Of a DNA stretch of 6,258 bases, positions 1 to 6,255 are shown piece after piece (positions within the stretch are counted from its first letter, which is position 1; every line of letters begins with the position of its first letter). The notes under the pieces are model-generated. The model had not been told where the DNA came from. It worked only from the letters and a program-made list of their open reading frames with translations, and ran no database searches. The stretch covers positions 1 through 6,258 of the forward strand of contig CAJUFV010000062.1 of NCBI GenBank assembly GCA_910585795.1, given 5' to 3'. The position numbers and the translations under genes were made by a program. Source of the stretch: an uncultured Clostridia bacterium (lineage in GTDB: Bacteria; Bacillota; Clostridia; UBA1381).

Positions 1-1
1 A

Positions 2-42
2 GTCGAGTAGGTCGGGGGCATTACTGCCCCTTTCCTCTCTAA
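2..42 (-). ncRNA. Group II intron domain VI with branch-point A and 3' splice site
   Basis: On the minus strand GAGAGG pairs with CCTACTC, leaving a single bulged A (position 8) as the branch-point nucleotide for lariat formation. The upper stem is GGGGCA-GTAA-TGCCCC. The branch A lies 6 nt before the proposed 3' end, which gives an AC terminus. If that end is right, base 1 of the window (T on the minus strand) is the first base of the 3' exon, matching a Tyr codon expected after DPEHE in VirB4. Confidence 0.88.
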
Positions 43-76
43 GAACCGTACGTGACAGTTTCCCGTCATACGGCTC
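43..76 (-). ncRNA. Group II intron domain V (catalytic core hairpin)
   Basis: This 34-nt hairpin opens with GAGCCGTATGACGG and closes with CACGTACGGTTC on the minus strand. The tip is a GAAA tetraloop (GGAAAC). The AGC catalytic triad near the 5' end and the small internal bulge on the 3' side are both present. Domain V is the most conserved part of a group II intron and binds the catalytic metal ions. Its intact sequence indicates a working ribozyme rather than a decayed remnant. Confidence 0.95.
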
Positions 77-86
77 AAGCATTTTA

Positions 87-1760
87 TCACTCTTTCGAGC
101 GGCGTTCAGTATATATTTTCTGGCAACTGCTATGTACATATGCCATATTTGAAACTTCGTCTTTTCCGCCCATAGATTTCGGAACCTTAAAGAATATTTC
201 CCTGTCCTCAGAAATTTCCATAGGCATACCACAGTGATAACAACAGCCGTTTTGGTTTTGCCATATCTTCTTAAATCTGCCTGATAATCTTCTCATACCC
301 TGTTTGAATTTTCTTTCTGTAAAGTATTCAACATCAAAGTATGGGTTTACATCAAGCCGTATCTTGATATGGCGCACAATCGGGATATGGTCTACACGAA
401 GCAATTCCTTATCCTCCGTACTGAATACCCAATTTCGGTTGCCAATTCTGTGCCAATATCGGGTTGATACCCACCATCTGCCCTTATGTGGGTGTCTGCG
501 TTTTGCCCAGCTCCATAATAATTCATACAGAATATAATCAATATGAGCAAATGCTTCACTCGCACATACGGATTGATGATAATTTGTCCAACCTCGTATT
601 TGCTGGTTTAGCTTCTCTATCAACACTTCTTGCTTCCACGCTTTTCCTCTGGTAAGAATAGTATGCGACAAATTTTCCACAAAGCTTTTGATTGATTTCT
701 TTGACGGTTTCACAATAAGCTTTCCCTTGAATTTACGGAAAGTCCAGCCAAGCATATCAAATCCGTTGTCAATATGTGTAATTACTGTCTTTTCCTCTGA
801 CAATTCCAAACCGCGTTCTTTAAGAAAGCTCCGTATGATTGATTTTGCTTCTTCGGCTATTTCTTTTGTTGCCGCCGTAACAATAAAGTCATCGGCATAG
901 CGGACAAGATTAACCTTATGAGCGTTCTTGAAACGTATATCTTCCTTGCCGAGCCTGTTTGTATGAAATCTGTCATATAAAGCTTTCTGCATTCCGTCAA
1001 GAGCCATATTCGCAAGTATCGGTGAGATAACTCCGCCCTGCGGAGTACCCTCGTCTGTAGAGAATAACTCTCTGTCAAATACAAATCCTGCTTTTAAGAA
1101 TTGTTTCAGAACGGATTTATCCATAGGGATATTTTCGATTAACCATTCGTGACTGATATGGTCGAAACACCCCTTAATATCTCCTTCCAAAACCCACTGT
1201 GCGCTGTCTTTCCTCGCAAGAGCCGCAAATATATATTCGCAGGCGTCGTGACAGGAGCGACTTTTGCGAAATCCAAACGACCTTGTATCCGCTGTGGTTT
1301 CCGCGACGGGTTCAAGTGCAAGAGCATATAGTGCCTGCATAGCTCTGTCATACATACAGGGTATTCCAAGCGGTCTTTTTGCTTTCTTGCCTTTCTTTTC
1401 AATAAATACGCGTCTTAACGGTTTCGCTTTGTAGTTTTTATCCGTCAATGATAGCACCGCACGCATTTTGGAAGCAGGAGTTGTCCATAATTCCTTATCT
1501 ACGCCCGATGTATTCTTACCTTTATTGGTTGTAACTTTTCTTACAGCCAATGCTTTTGCGTAAAACGAATGCGTCAATAAATATTGAAGCCGTTTCACTG
1601 TGTTATGTTTCTTTTCCTGAACTGCCTTAGCAATCCTGACTTGCAGCCTATTAACTTCAAATTCAGCCTTTTTCCAATCAATGCTTTTCCATTGCTTTTC
1701 AAGCTGCTCTGCGTCTGATAATCTCTCAGCTTTCGCCGTCGTTGAATAATTATCATTCAT
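87..1760 (-). CDS. ltrA: Group II intron-encoded reverse transcriptase/maturase with degenerate-looking HNH domain
   Basis: This multifunctional intron protein binds the intron RNA, helps it fold and splice, and copies it into DNA at the target site. The 557-aa length is normal for the RT-X-D-En class. An N-terminal RT0-like region is followed by the fingers/palm, with GDIKGCFD at about 193-200 (catalytic Asp194), TPQGG at 239-243 and the YADD active site at 288-291. The maturase (X) domain includes RGWTNYHQ at about 389-396. A C-terminal HNH-type domain has CYHC (Cys507, Cys510) and a distal His543/Cys546. Both RT aspartates of YADD and the upstream Asp are present, so RT activity is expected. 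The oddity is residues 521-526, EIFFKV, where related proteins usually read E-x-H-H-x; second-strand cleavage may therefore be lost. The ATG start has a GGAGGT site 6 nt upstream and is the only start that keeps the full N-terminus. The ORF lies wholly within intron domain IV and ends with TGA 10 nt before domain V. Confidence 0.97.
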   Translation of the reverse strand: MNDNYSTTAKAERLSDAEQLEKQWKSIDWKKAEFEVNRLQVRIAKAVQEKKHNTVKRLQYLLTHSFYAKALAVRKVTTNKGKNTSGVDKELWTTPASKMRAVLSLTDKNYKAKPLRRVFIEKKGKKAKRPLGIPCMYDRAMQALYALALEPVAETTADTRSFGFRKSRSCHDACEYIFAALARKDSAQWVLEGDIKGCFDHISHEWLIENIPMDKSVLKQFLKAGFVFDRELFSTDEGTPQGGVISPILANMALDGMQKALYDRFHTNRLGKEDIRFKNAHKVNLVRYADDFIVTAATKEIAEEAKSIIRSFLKERGLELSEEKTVITHIDNGFDMLGWTFRKFKGKLIVKPSKKSIKSFVENLSHTILTRGKAWKQEVLIEKLNQQIRGWTNYHQSVCASEAFAHIDYILYELLWSWAKRRHPHKGRWWVSTRYWHRIGNRNWVFSTEDKELLRVDHIPIVRHIKIRLDVNPYFDVEYFTERKFKQGMRRLSGRFKKIWQNQNGCCYHCGMPMEISEDREIFFKVPKSMGGKDEVSNMAYVHSSCQKIYTERRSKE

Positions 1761-1766
1761 AGGTTT

Positions 1767-1772
1767 ACCTCC
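1767..1772 (-). promoter_or_regulatory. Ribosome-binding site of the intron RT gene
   Basis: On the minus strand this reads GGAGGT, 6 nt before the ATG at 1760. It is a strong Shine-Dalgarno sequence and fixes the start of the intron-encoded protein inside domain IV. Confidence 0.85.
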
Positions 1773-2036
1773 ATTTTTTGCTATAAAATACCATAGGATA
1801 AGTCTGCACCCTTTCAGGTCAGGGCAAATTTTGAACCCCTATGCGCCGTCATTACAACCGCGCCGTTCGCTTTTTATCCTTTTCCTCTGCCCTCTGCACC
1901 GTTTATCTCCCTTACGGGGTCAATACCTCATTTGAGGAGTGCATAGGGTTTACCAAGTTCCACATAGTAAATAATTATGAATGCCTTAGGAGCTATCCTT
2001 GAGCCGGGAGAAATTCTGTCCATTTGTTGCTGCGTA

Positions 2037-2042
2037 CGCGAA
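2037..2042 (-). other. Candidate exon-binding site 1 (EBS1) in a 7-bp hairpin loop
   Basis: The minus-strand sequence TTCGCG sits in a 15-nt loop closed by the perfect stem GTTGCTG/CAGCAAC. It can pair with the last six bases of the virB4 5' exon, CACGAA (2317-2312), at five of six positions, the exception being one A-C mismatch. Position, loop context and complementarity all fit EBS1. The pairing is my reading of the sequence, not a folded model. Confidence 0.65.
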
Positions 2043-2112
2043 AGACACAGCAACCATTCTCCGCACCTTTTGGTGTAAGTGTATCAGCCTGATTTCACTT
2101 ATTCCCTGTAAC

Positions 2113-2119
2113 GACCCTG
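2113..2119 (-). other. Candidate exon-binding site 2 (EBS2)
   Basis: The minus-strand sequence CAGGGTC is perfectly complementary over seven bases to GACCCTG in the virB4 5' exon (2326-2320). The exon segment lies 9-15 bases upstream of the splice site, close to where IBS2 is expected. EBS2 precedes EBS1 in the intron RNA, as in known group II introns. Confidence 0.7.
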
Positions 2120-2311
2120 CAATAGTTCACTTTACGTTCTCCATAGCATTCTTATCCCACAGTACGTCCGCCTTAGGCTGGCAGATTTCCCAGTGTTTAT
2201 CCCGTGAGCTTCACACCTAAACGTTACCATTTACGCATGTCACGGTAGGATTACCCCAAATGGATAGGGTAGCTGTCGACCAGCAATTCACTATGCGACT
2301 TCTTGTCGCAC

Positions 2312-3736
2312 TTCGTGTTCAGGGTCTACAATGATAATATCGTCATCAGTAAATAATGCCGCCATAGCAATTTCCATCTTTGACGCAAACGATTTGCCTG
2401 AGCCTGATACACCGAGAATAAAGCCGTTTCCGTTAAGCAACAGCTTACGGTTACACATTAAAAGATTATGCGATATTGCGTTTATGCCGTAATAGATACC
2501 GTCATTGTCGATTATCTCTTGAGTCTTATACGGCATAAGTACCGCCGTACTTTCTGTTGTAAGTGTTCGCATAGCCTTAATATTCATCAAGCCGTATGGA
2601 AGTACGGTTTTCATTTCGTCCTCCTGCTGATATTTAAGCGTTGCAAAATTACAAAGGTGCTTGCGCCCTATGGACATCAGCGTTTCCGTATCGTTATTAA
2701 GCGCGTCAAGACTGTCGGCAATATGTAAAAGCGTTACCGTAACAAACATCATTCTTTGGTCGCGTGTTGTGAGGTCGTCAAGAAATTCCTTGATTTCTTT
2801 TCGCATCTGCTCTAACTCATACGGCACGTTTGCGGAAAAGTTATTATTCATATTCTGCTTCTGCTGCCATTTGGTAATATCCGTTTCAACCGCTAACAGC
2901 TTCTTTTGTACTTCCTTTACTGCGTCATCGGTAGGGATAGGCTGAATATCCACCGACAACATCATATTCCGCGAAAAGTCCGTCAATTCCGACAGCATAC
3001 TGTCCTTTAAGAATGACGGATATTCTTTCAGGAATATAACTCTTGCAAATCTATCGCCGATTTTTATATAATCGCTCTTAAATTCCATACTGTCGGGGCA
3101 TATATAGTCCTTGAAGTCCGAGCCGACCGCCATAGCTTTTTTGAGGTCAAAATTAAATGTGCCGCCCTCTTTACCACGGAAAAAGTCATAAAAAATACGG
3201 AGCCGTTCTTTATAGTTCAGCTCCGTAATATGTGATGATATTTTACCGAAATCGGCTGTTAAATCATTACCCACACGCGCAAAGAATGTTCGCGCTTCCT
3301 CGATATTTTTCTTTTCGCTTGATACGGTAATATATTTTTCGTGGACGATATTGTTACTGTCCGACATTTTATCACTAAGTAACTCTTTGAGTTCCTTTGT
3401 ATATGTAACCTTGTTTTTATCCGTATGGTCTGTCGGCGTTATAAACTGCTCAAATACATTTCTGTTAAGCTGTTTATTATAGACTGTGATTTTTGCAAAC
3501 GCATCAGTCGGCAGTCCGTTAAGGATCGCCGAGTGTGCGAGAAACATCTCTAATTGGTCATCATCTGACGCGACGGCATAATTTATATCAGAAAACCGCC
3601 ACGTCTTAGAGAAATACTGACCGCACTGCATTATCCCGTCCCTGTAAACACGCTTTATAGGGATAGACTGCTGAACAGACTTAGGAATTACGCGCTTTTC
3701 GCGTTTTCCAAGATTTTTTAGCTGCCTTTTTAGCAT
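2312..3736 (-). CDS. virB4: VirB4-family conjugation ATPase, 5' exon (interrupted by group II intron)
   Basis: VirB4 is the cytoplasmic-face ATPase that powers assembly and substrate transfer of the type IV secretion (conjugation) channel. The N-terminal region (IPIKRVYRDGIMQCG, then WRFSDINYAVAS) resembles VirB4 proteins of Tn1549-like elements. Walker A is GVSGSGKS at about residues 443-450 (numbered from the TTG at 3739) and Walker B is DIIIVDPEHE at about 467-476. The intron begins exactly after the GAA codon of that last Glu, in phase 0. Without splicing, translation adds six intron-coded residues (VRQEVA) and stops at TAG (2293-2291), removing the C-terminal part of the ATPase domain. 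Full-length relatives are roughly 780-800 aa (from memory), so about 40% lies beyond the left edge. A GGAGGT site (3750-3745) serves either TTG at 3739 or ATG at 3736; I prefer ATG. The start overlaps the end of prgI by 56 bases. Confidence 0.93.
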
Positions 3737-4067
3737 CAATTAGTACCTCCTTATATAGATTATATAAAATATTTTCGGATTTGAATGTACGCACTCCCGC
3801 GTATATAAATTCACTCCGAAACCACGCTGTTATAAATTCCTCCAACTGCATACCGTTGTACTTGAAAAAGCCTGCTGCCGCCAACGGTGCAGCGCAGACT
3901 ACGCATAACCACGATACCATTTCTTTACCGACAATATCCTTGAGTCCGAAATATACGCCGACAGCCGTGCCGACTGCGGCAACCGAGCATATAAACTGAC
4001 GCGCGGACAATCCGAAAAACAGGCTTTCGTGGTAGTCCTTGATTTCCTTGTTAATTCGTATTTCCAT
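3681..4067 (-). CDS. prgI: PrgI family mating-channel membrane protein
   Basis: PrgI-type proteins are small inner-membrane parts of Gram-positive type IV secretion systems, counterparts of VirB3, and are nearly always encoded just before virB4. The 128-aa product begins MEIRINKEIKDYHESLFFGL, a characteristic PrgI start. It has two hydrophobic segments at about 24-42 and 50-69 and a basic cytoplasmic tail (KKAAKKSWKTRKARNS). I chose the ATG at 4067 over an in-frame ATG at 4088 because an ideal AAGGAGGT lies 5-6 nt upstream and the family begins here. The ribosome-binding site touches the stop codon of the preceding gene and the 3' end overlaps virB4, so the three genes are probably translated from one mRNA. 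Confidence 0.92.
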   Translation of the reverse strand: MEIRINKEIKDYHESLFFGLSARQFICSVAAVGTAVGVYFGLKDIVGKEMVSWLCVVCAAPLAAAGFFKYNGMQLEEFITAWFRSEFIYAGVRTFKSENILYNLYKEVLIDAKKAAKKSWKTRKARNS

Positions 4068-4071
4068 TGTT

Positions 4072-4077
4072 ACCTCC
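4072..4077 (-). promoter_or_regulatory. Ribosome-binding site deciding the prgI start
   Basis: GGAGGT on the minus strand lies immediately after the TAA of the upstream gene and just before the ATG at 4067. It rules against the longer frame starting at 4088, which would place this site inside the coding sequence. Confidence 0.85.
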
Positions 4078-4578
4078 TTATCTTTCAAGCTCGAAAGGAT
4101 GTTTTTCTTTTTGATAATACTTCATAATATCCTCACCCCTGTAGTCTGCTTGTTCGTAAAGTTTTGCCTTAGTGATACCGTGCTGTTTGCAGTATTTTAA
4201 ATACTTTTGCAAGCTATCTTTTGAAATATCTTCTATACCATATTCATCAATATCCATCCAAGCACCCCCATGGAAATCTAATGACATATCTACTATTTTA
4301 TATCCTGATGATAAGTATTCACATATTACATCAAAACTCATCCACGCCATATCCAACACAATGGCTTCATTTCTATGCAGTTCTAAATCCATTAGCATAT
4401 CTTCGCATTGAGCAAAAGCTATAACCTCGTCCTTATCAGATGTATTTTCTTTTGCTAAAACAAGGTCAATTTTAAAATTTTCATCATAACCGCAACTCTT
4501 TCTGTGTTGATAATCCTCTGTGCACTTCAAAAATGTTTCAGCCTGCCGTATAATATTCTGCTTATTTAATTTCTTCAT
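4078..4578 (-). CDS. Small acidic hypothetical protein, AT-rich cargo gene
   Basis: I do not recognise this 166-aa protein. It is acidic (33 Asp/Glu against 23 Lys/Arg), has no signal peptide or membrane segment, and looks soluble and cytoplasmic. The middle part (IAFAQCEDMLMDLELHRNEA and VLDMAWMSFDVICEYL) suggests amphipathic helices, followed by an aspartate/glycine-rich stretch (DFHGGAWMDIDEYGIED) and a Lys/Tyr-rich C-terminus. The start at 4578 has AGGAGGG 5 nt upstream; a longer frame from 4617 lacks such a site. It overlaps the methyltransferase end by 17 bases and stops 10 bases before prgI. Base composition is notably AT-rich (4201-4260 is about 28% GC, against about 48% at 5701-5760), which suggests a later acquisition between methyltransferase and prgI. 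Possible roles include an anti-defence or immunity-type accessory protein, but nothing in the sequence settles this. Confidence 0.7.
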   Translation of the reverse strand: MKKLNKQNIIRQAETFLKCTEDYQHRKSCGYDENFKIDLVLAKENTSDKDEVIAFAQCEDMLMDLELHRNEAIVLDMAWMSFDVICEYLSSGYKIVDMSLDFHGGAWMDIDEYGIEDISKDSLQKYLKYCKQHGITKAKLYEQADYRGEDIMKYYQKEKHPFELER

Positions 4579-4583
4579 TATAT

Positions 4584-4590
4584 CCCTCCT
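4584..4590 (-). promoter_or_regulatory. Ribosome-binding site deciding the start of the acidic hypothetical gene
   Basis: AGGAGGG on the minus strand lies 5 nt before the ATG at 4578 and within the end of the methyltransferase reading frame. It selects this start over the in-frame ATG at 4617. Confidence 0.8.
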
Positions 4591-5317
4591 TGTCCTTTTG
4601 CGGAATAACCTCGTCAATTCGTTTTTCTGCTATTTGACAGTATTCAGGATTGAGTTCTATCCCTATATACTCTCTGCCGAGCCGCTTTGCAACCACGCCT
4701 GTTGTGCCGCTGCCGAAAAATGGGTCAAGAACAACACCGCCGATAGGACAGCCTGCTAATATACAAGGCTCAATCAGTTTTTCGGGGTACATAGCAAAAT
4801 GCCCGTCCGCGCGGTATGAATTTGTACTGACTGTCCATACATCGCGCTTATTACGCATAGTGCGTTCCTCTGAATGGTCGCGCGGCAAGAATATAGCCTG
4901 CATAGGCTGTCCCTCAACACCGTTAGCATATTTTCCTACATCTGATACAGCGCGCTTCAACCTCGCAATCGTTTCAGGCGCAACAGGTTCTTGTATTGCT
5001 TCATAGTCATAATAGTATTTCTTTGACTTTGCAAATAAAAATATATGCTCATATGATTTTGATGGGCGGTCTTTGACCGATTCGGGCATACAGTTTGATT
5101 TTTGCCATATGATGTCTGACCTCAAATACCAACCGTCATCACGCAAAGAAAATGCCAAACTCCACGGTATTCCTATCATATCCTTTGCCTTAATGCCTTT
5201 CCACTTTTTCGGCATATTAAAGGCTTTCGGGTTATACTGCTGCTGACTGATACCGCTTTTAATCGGACTATCCCAACCGCCTTTGCCGCTGCCTGCGTAG
5301 CTGTCCGCTATATTTAT

Positions 5318-5320
5318 CTA
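5318..5320 (-). other. In-frame TAG nonsense codon in the methyltransferase
   Basis: This codon sits between motif IV and the conserved segment SYAGSGKG with no frameshift on either side. The family normally has Trp at about this position, so the simplest explanation is a TGG-to-TAG transition. The intact genes whose stops I can see here end in TAA or TGA, so TAG is not shown to be a working stop in this element. That leaves readthrough or suppression as a possibility, though an unlikely one. Confidence 0.85.
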
Positions 5321-5545
5321 TAAGGTTCCGTCCTTTCTTAAAACGCGGTACACCTCGCTGAATATATCAACAAGCCTTTCTATGTATAAAGCAGGCGCGT
5401 CCTCCGTTCCAAGCTGACCGTCAATACCGTAATCACGCAATCCATAATACGGGGGACTTGTAACGCACATATTAACGCTGCCTGCGGGAAGTGTTTTAAG
5501 CATTTCAAGCGCATCTCCACATAATATTTTGCTCATATCCGCACC

Positions 5546-6121
5546 TTACCTTTCCGGCGCGTCGCGGTGTGTCATTTTCGGCTGTAAGTCCATAGGCGTT
5601 CTGCCATCAAGCGGCTTTATAAAGTCAATACGGTTTGCCGCCGCCATTGTCTTATAGTTAAGCTGTCTTTGCCAAGCCTTTGTTGTAGGCGCAAACTTAA
5701 AACCGTTCTGCTTCAGCGTTGCTCTCTGCTCATCAGCAGGCTTTTCCTCAAAGAAAAGCTGTAAGCGGTTATTTGCAAGATTTACAACTGCTTCACCGCC
5801 TGCAAACTGCCAACCGCTGAACATTGTTTCAGGTCTGTTCTCCAGACGGTCAATATTTGCCTTAGTTCTGCCGATTTTCTCGTAATTCTCCTTAAAGAAT
5901 TTTCCCGGATACGGAGCTGACTGATAACCGTTCACACGTTCGTCAAGTTTGACCGCTTCCGCATAGTCAATGCCCTCAAAGCCGACCATTGTACCTTTTT
6001 CCTTGTAGTAGTCATTGACTGCCTGCATATATGCAGTATTATTTTCAAAATGCGCCAAGTTCTCCTTTAACATATTTATTGCCATAGGGTCGTTCGCGCT
6101 TATTATATTGTTGTATGCCAT
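5546..6121 (-). CDS. Hypothetical conjugative-element protein with C-terminal GFKFAP...AWQRQL motif
   Basis: This 191-aa soluble protein is of a kind I recall from Gram-positive conjugative elements and phages, but I cannot name its function or domain with confidence. The N-terminal half (ANDPMAINMLKENLAHF, then AVNDYYKEKGTMVGFEGI) looks helical. The C-terminal half reads GWQFAGGEAVVNLANNRLQLFF, EEKPADEQRATLKQNGFKFAP and AWQRQL, ending in RIDFIKPLDG; this LK-x-x-GF-x-x-x-P...AWQRQL pattern recurs in mobile-element accessory proteins. I chose the ATG at 6121 (MAYNNIIS) because the recurring N-terminus begins there. ATG at 6133 or 6160 is possible, and the AAAGGA upstream is about 12 nt from 6121, so the start is not settled. 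The methyltransferase ribosome-binding site overlaps its TAA stop, which suggests translational coupling and possibly a shared role in nucleic-acid handling or anti-defence. Confidence 0.78.
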   Translation of the reverse strand: MAYNNIISANDPMAINMLKENLAHFENNTAYMQAVNDYYKEKGTMVGFEGIDYAEAVKLDERVNGYQSAPYPGKFFKENYEKIGRTKANIDRLENRPETMFSGWQFAGGEAVVNLANNRLQLFFEEKPADEQRATLKQNGFKFAPTTKAWQRQLNYKTMAAANRIDFIKPLDGRTPMDLQPKMTHRDAPER

Positions 6122-6247
6122 AGTTATGACCATTCCTTTCCGCTGCGCTACAAGGCACAAAAGGTTATGAAACCAAAACAGTAGAGCAGCATTCCAAATT
6201 TTGTGTTAAAATGATACTTGAAGATACAGGCACACTACACAGCACGT

Positions 6248-6255
6248 GGAGGTGA
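6248..6255 (+). promoter_or_regulatory. Possible plus-strand ribosome-binding site at the window edge
   Basis: GGAGGTGA is fully complementary to the 3' end of 16S rRNA. A start codon at normal spacing would begin at or just past the right edge of the window. If real, a plus-strand gene starts there, divergent from the operon described here. Bases 6122-6247 show no other gene on either strand and no clear promoter; 6201-6229 has only weak -35/-10-like elements. Confidence 0.35.

Larger units (their letters stand above)
2..2311 (-). mobile_element. Group II intron (ribozyme plus RT/maturase ORF) inserted in virB4
   Basis: This is a retrotransposing ribozyme that splices itself out of the virB4 mRNA and can move through RNA with its encoded protein. 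The RNA begins with GTGCGAC, the classic group II 5' end, directly after the VirB4 codons for DPEHE. It ends with a 34-nt domain V and a domain VI with a bulged A, and the last two bases, AC, fit the 3'-AY rule. That gives about 2,310 nt, typical for an ORF-containing bacterial group II intron. Layout: domains I-III at 2311 to about 1780, the protein gene in domain IV (1760-87), domain V at 76-43 and domain VI at 42-2. Predicted exon-binding sites match the virB4 5' exon, which supports the 5' boundary. The 3' boundary is set by structure and by the expected Tyr codon (T at position 1), since the rest of the exon is outside the window. It appears full length with an intact ORF, so it is probably splicing-competent. 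Confidence 0.95.
1780..2311 (-). ncRNA. Group II intron ribozyme domains I-III
   Basis: These roughly 530 bases hold no convincing gene and form the 5' half of the intron RNA. They start with GTGCGAC. The region is rich in short inverted repeats, including a perfect 7-bp stem (GTTGCTG/CAGCAAC, 2054-2048 with 2032-2026) closing a 15-nt loop. That loop holds the candidate EBS1, and the candidate EBS2 lies upstream at 2119-2113. Their distances from the intron start (about 193-199 nt for EBS2 and 270-275 nt for EBS1) and their order are typical of domain I. I did not resolve domains II and III individually, so the lower boundary is approximate. Confidence 0.85.
4562..5536 (-). pseudogene. Beta-class DNA methyltransferase (N6-adenine/N4-cytosine), interrupted by one in-frame TAG
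   Basis: The family transfers a methyl group from S-adenosylmethionine to adenine or cytosine amino groups in DNA; on mobile elements it usually protects against host restriction. The frame is continuous for 325 codons. Catalytic motif IV, TSPPYYGLRDY, is at residues 26-36 and the AdoMet-binding motif I, DPFFGSGTTG, is at about 271-280. The IV-before-I order marks the beta class (N6_N4_Mtase type). Codon 73 is TAG within DGTL-stop-INIADSYAGSGKG, where relatives have DGT-x-W-L-N; TGG to TAG would be a single-base nonsense change. It splits the frame into a 72-aa piece with motif IV (5536-5318) and a piece from the next ATG at 5215 (217 aa) with motif I. No ribosome-binding site precedes that ATG, so reinitiation looks weak. 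The start at 5536 has AAGGTG upstream, overlapping the stop of the preceding gene. Probably inactive unless TAG is read through. Confidence 0.9.

Noticed and set aside
857..1402. Two further minus-strand frames within the intron RT gene
   Set aside because: They overlap the RT in another frame across conserved RT motifs, including YADD, and do not represent a split RT.
2026..2054. The GTTGCTG/CAGCAAC inverted repeat as a transcription terminator or attachment site
   Set aside because: The loop is 15 nt with no following T-run, and its position and content fit the EBS1 stem-loop of domain I.
1999..2220. Plus-strand open frame of 73 codons in the gene-free part of the intron
   Set aside because: It lies over structured domain I of the ribozyme, lacks a ribosome-binding site and has no recognisable protein character.
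4078..4617. Longer start at 4617 for the small acidic protein
   Set aside because: The extra 13 residues (MTRLFRKRTRRDI) lie within the methyltransferase C-terminus and have no ribosome-binding site, whereas 4578 has an ideal one.
4650..5006. Plus-strand open frame of 118 codons opposite the methyltransferase
   Set aside because: It is antisense to a clearly conserved methyltransferase frame including motif I, so it is a shadow.
5318..5536. The 72-aa frame as an independent small protein
   Set aside because: It is exactly the N-terminal part of a beta-class methyltransferase, in frame with the remainder, so it is better described as one interrupted gene.
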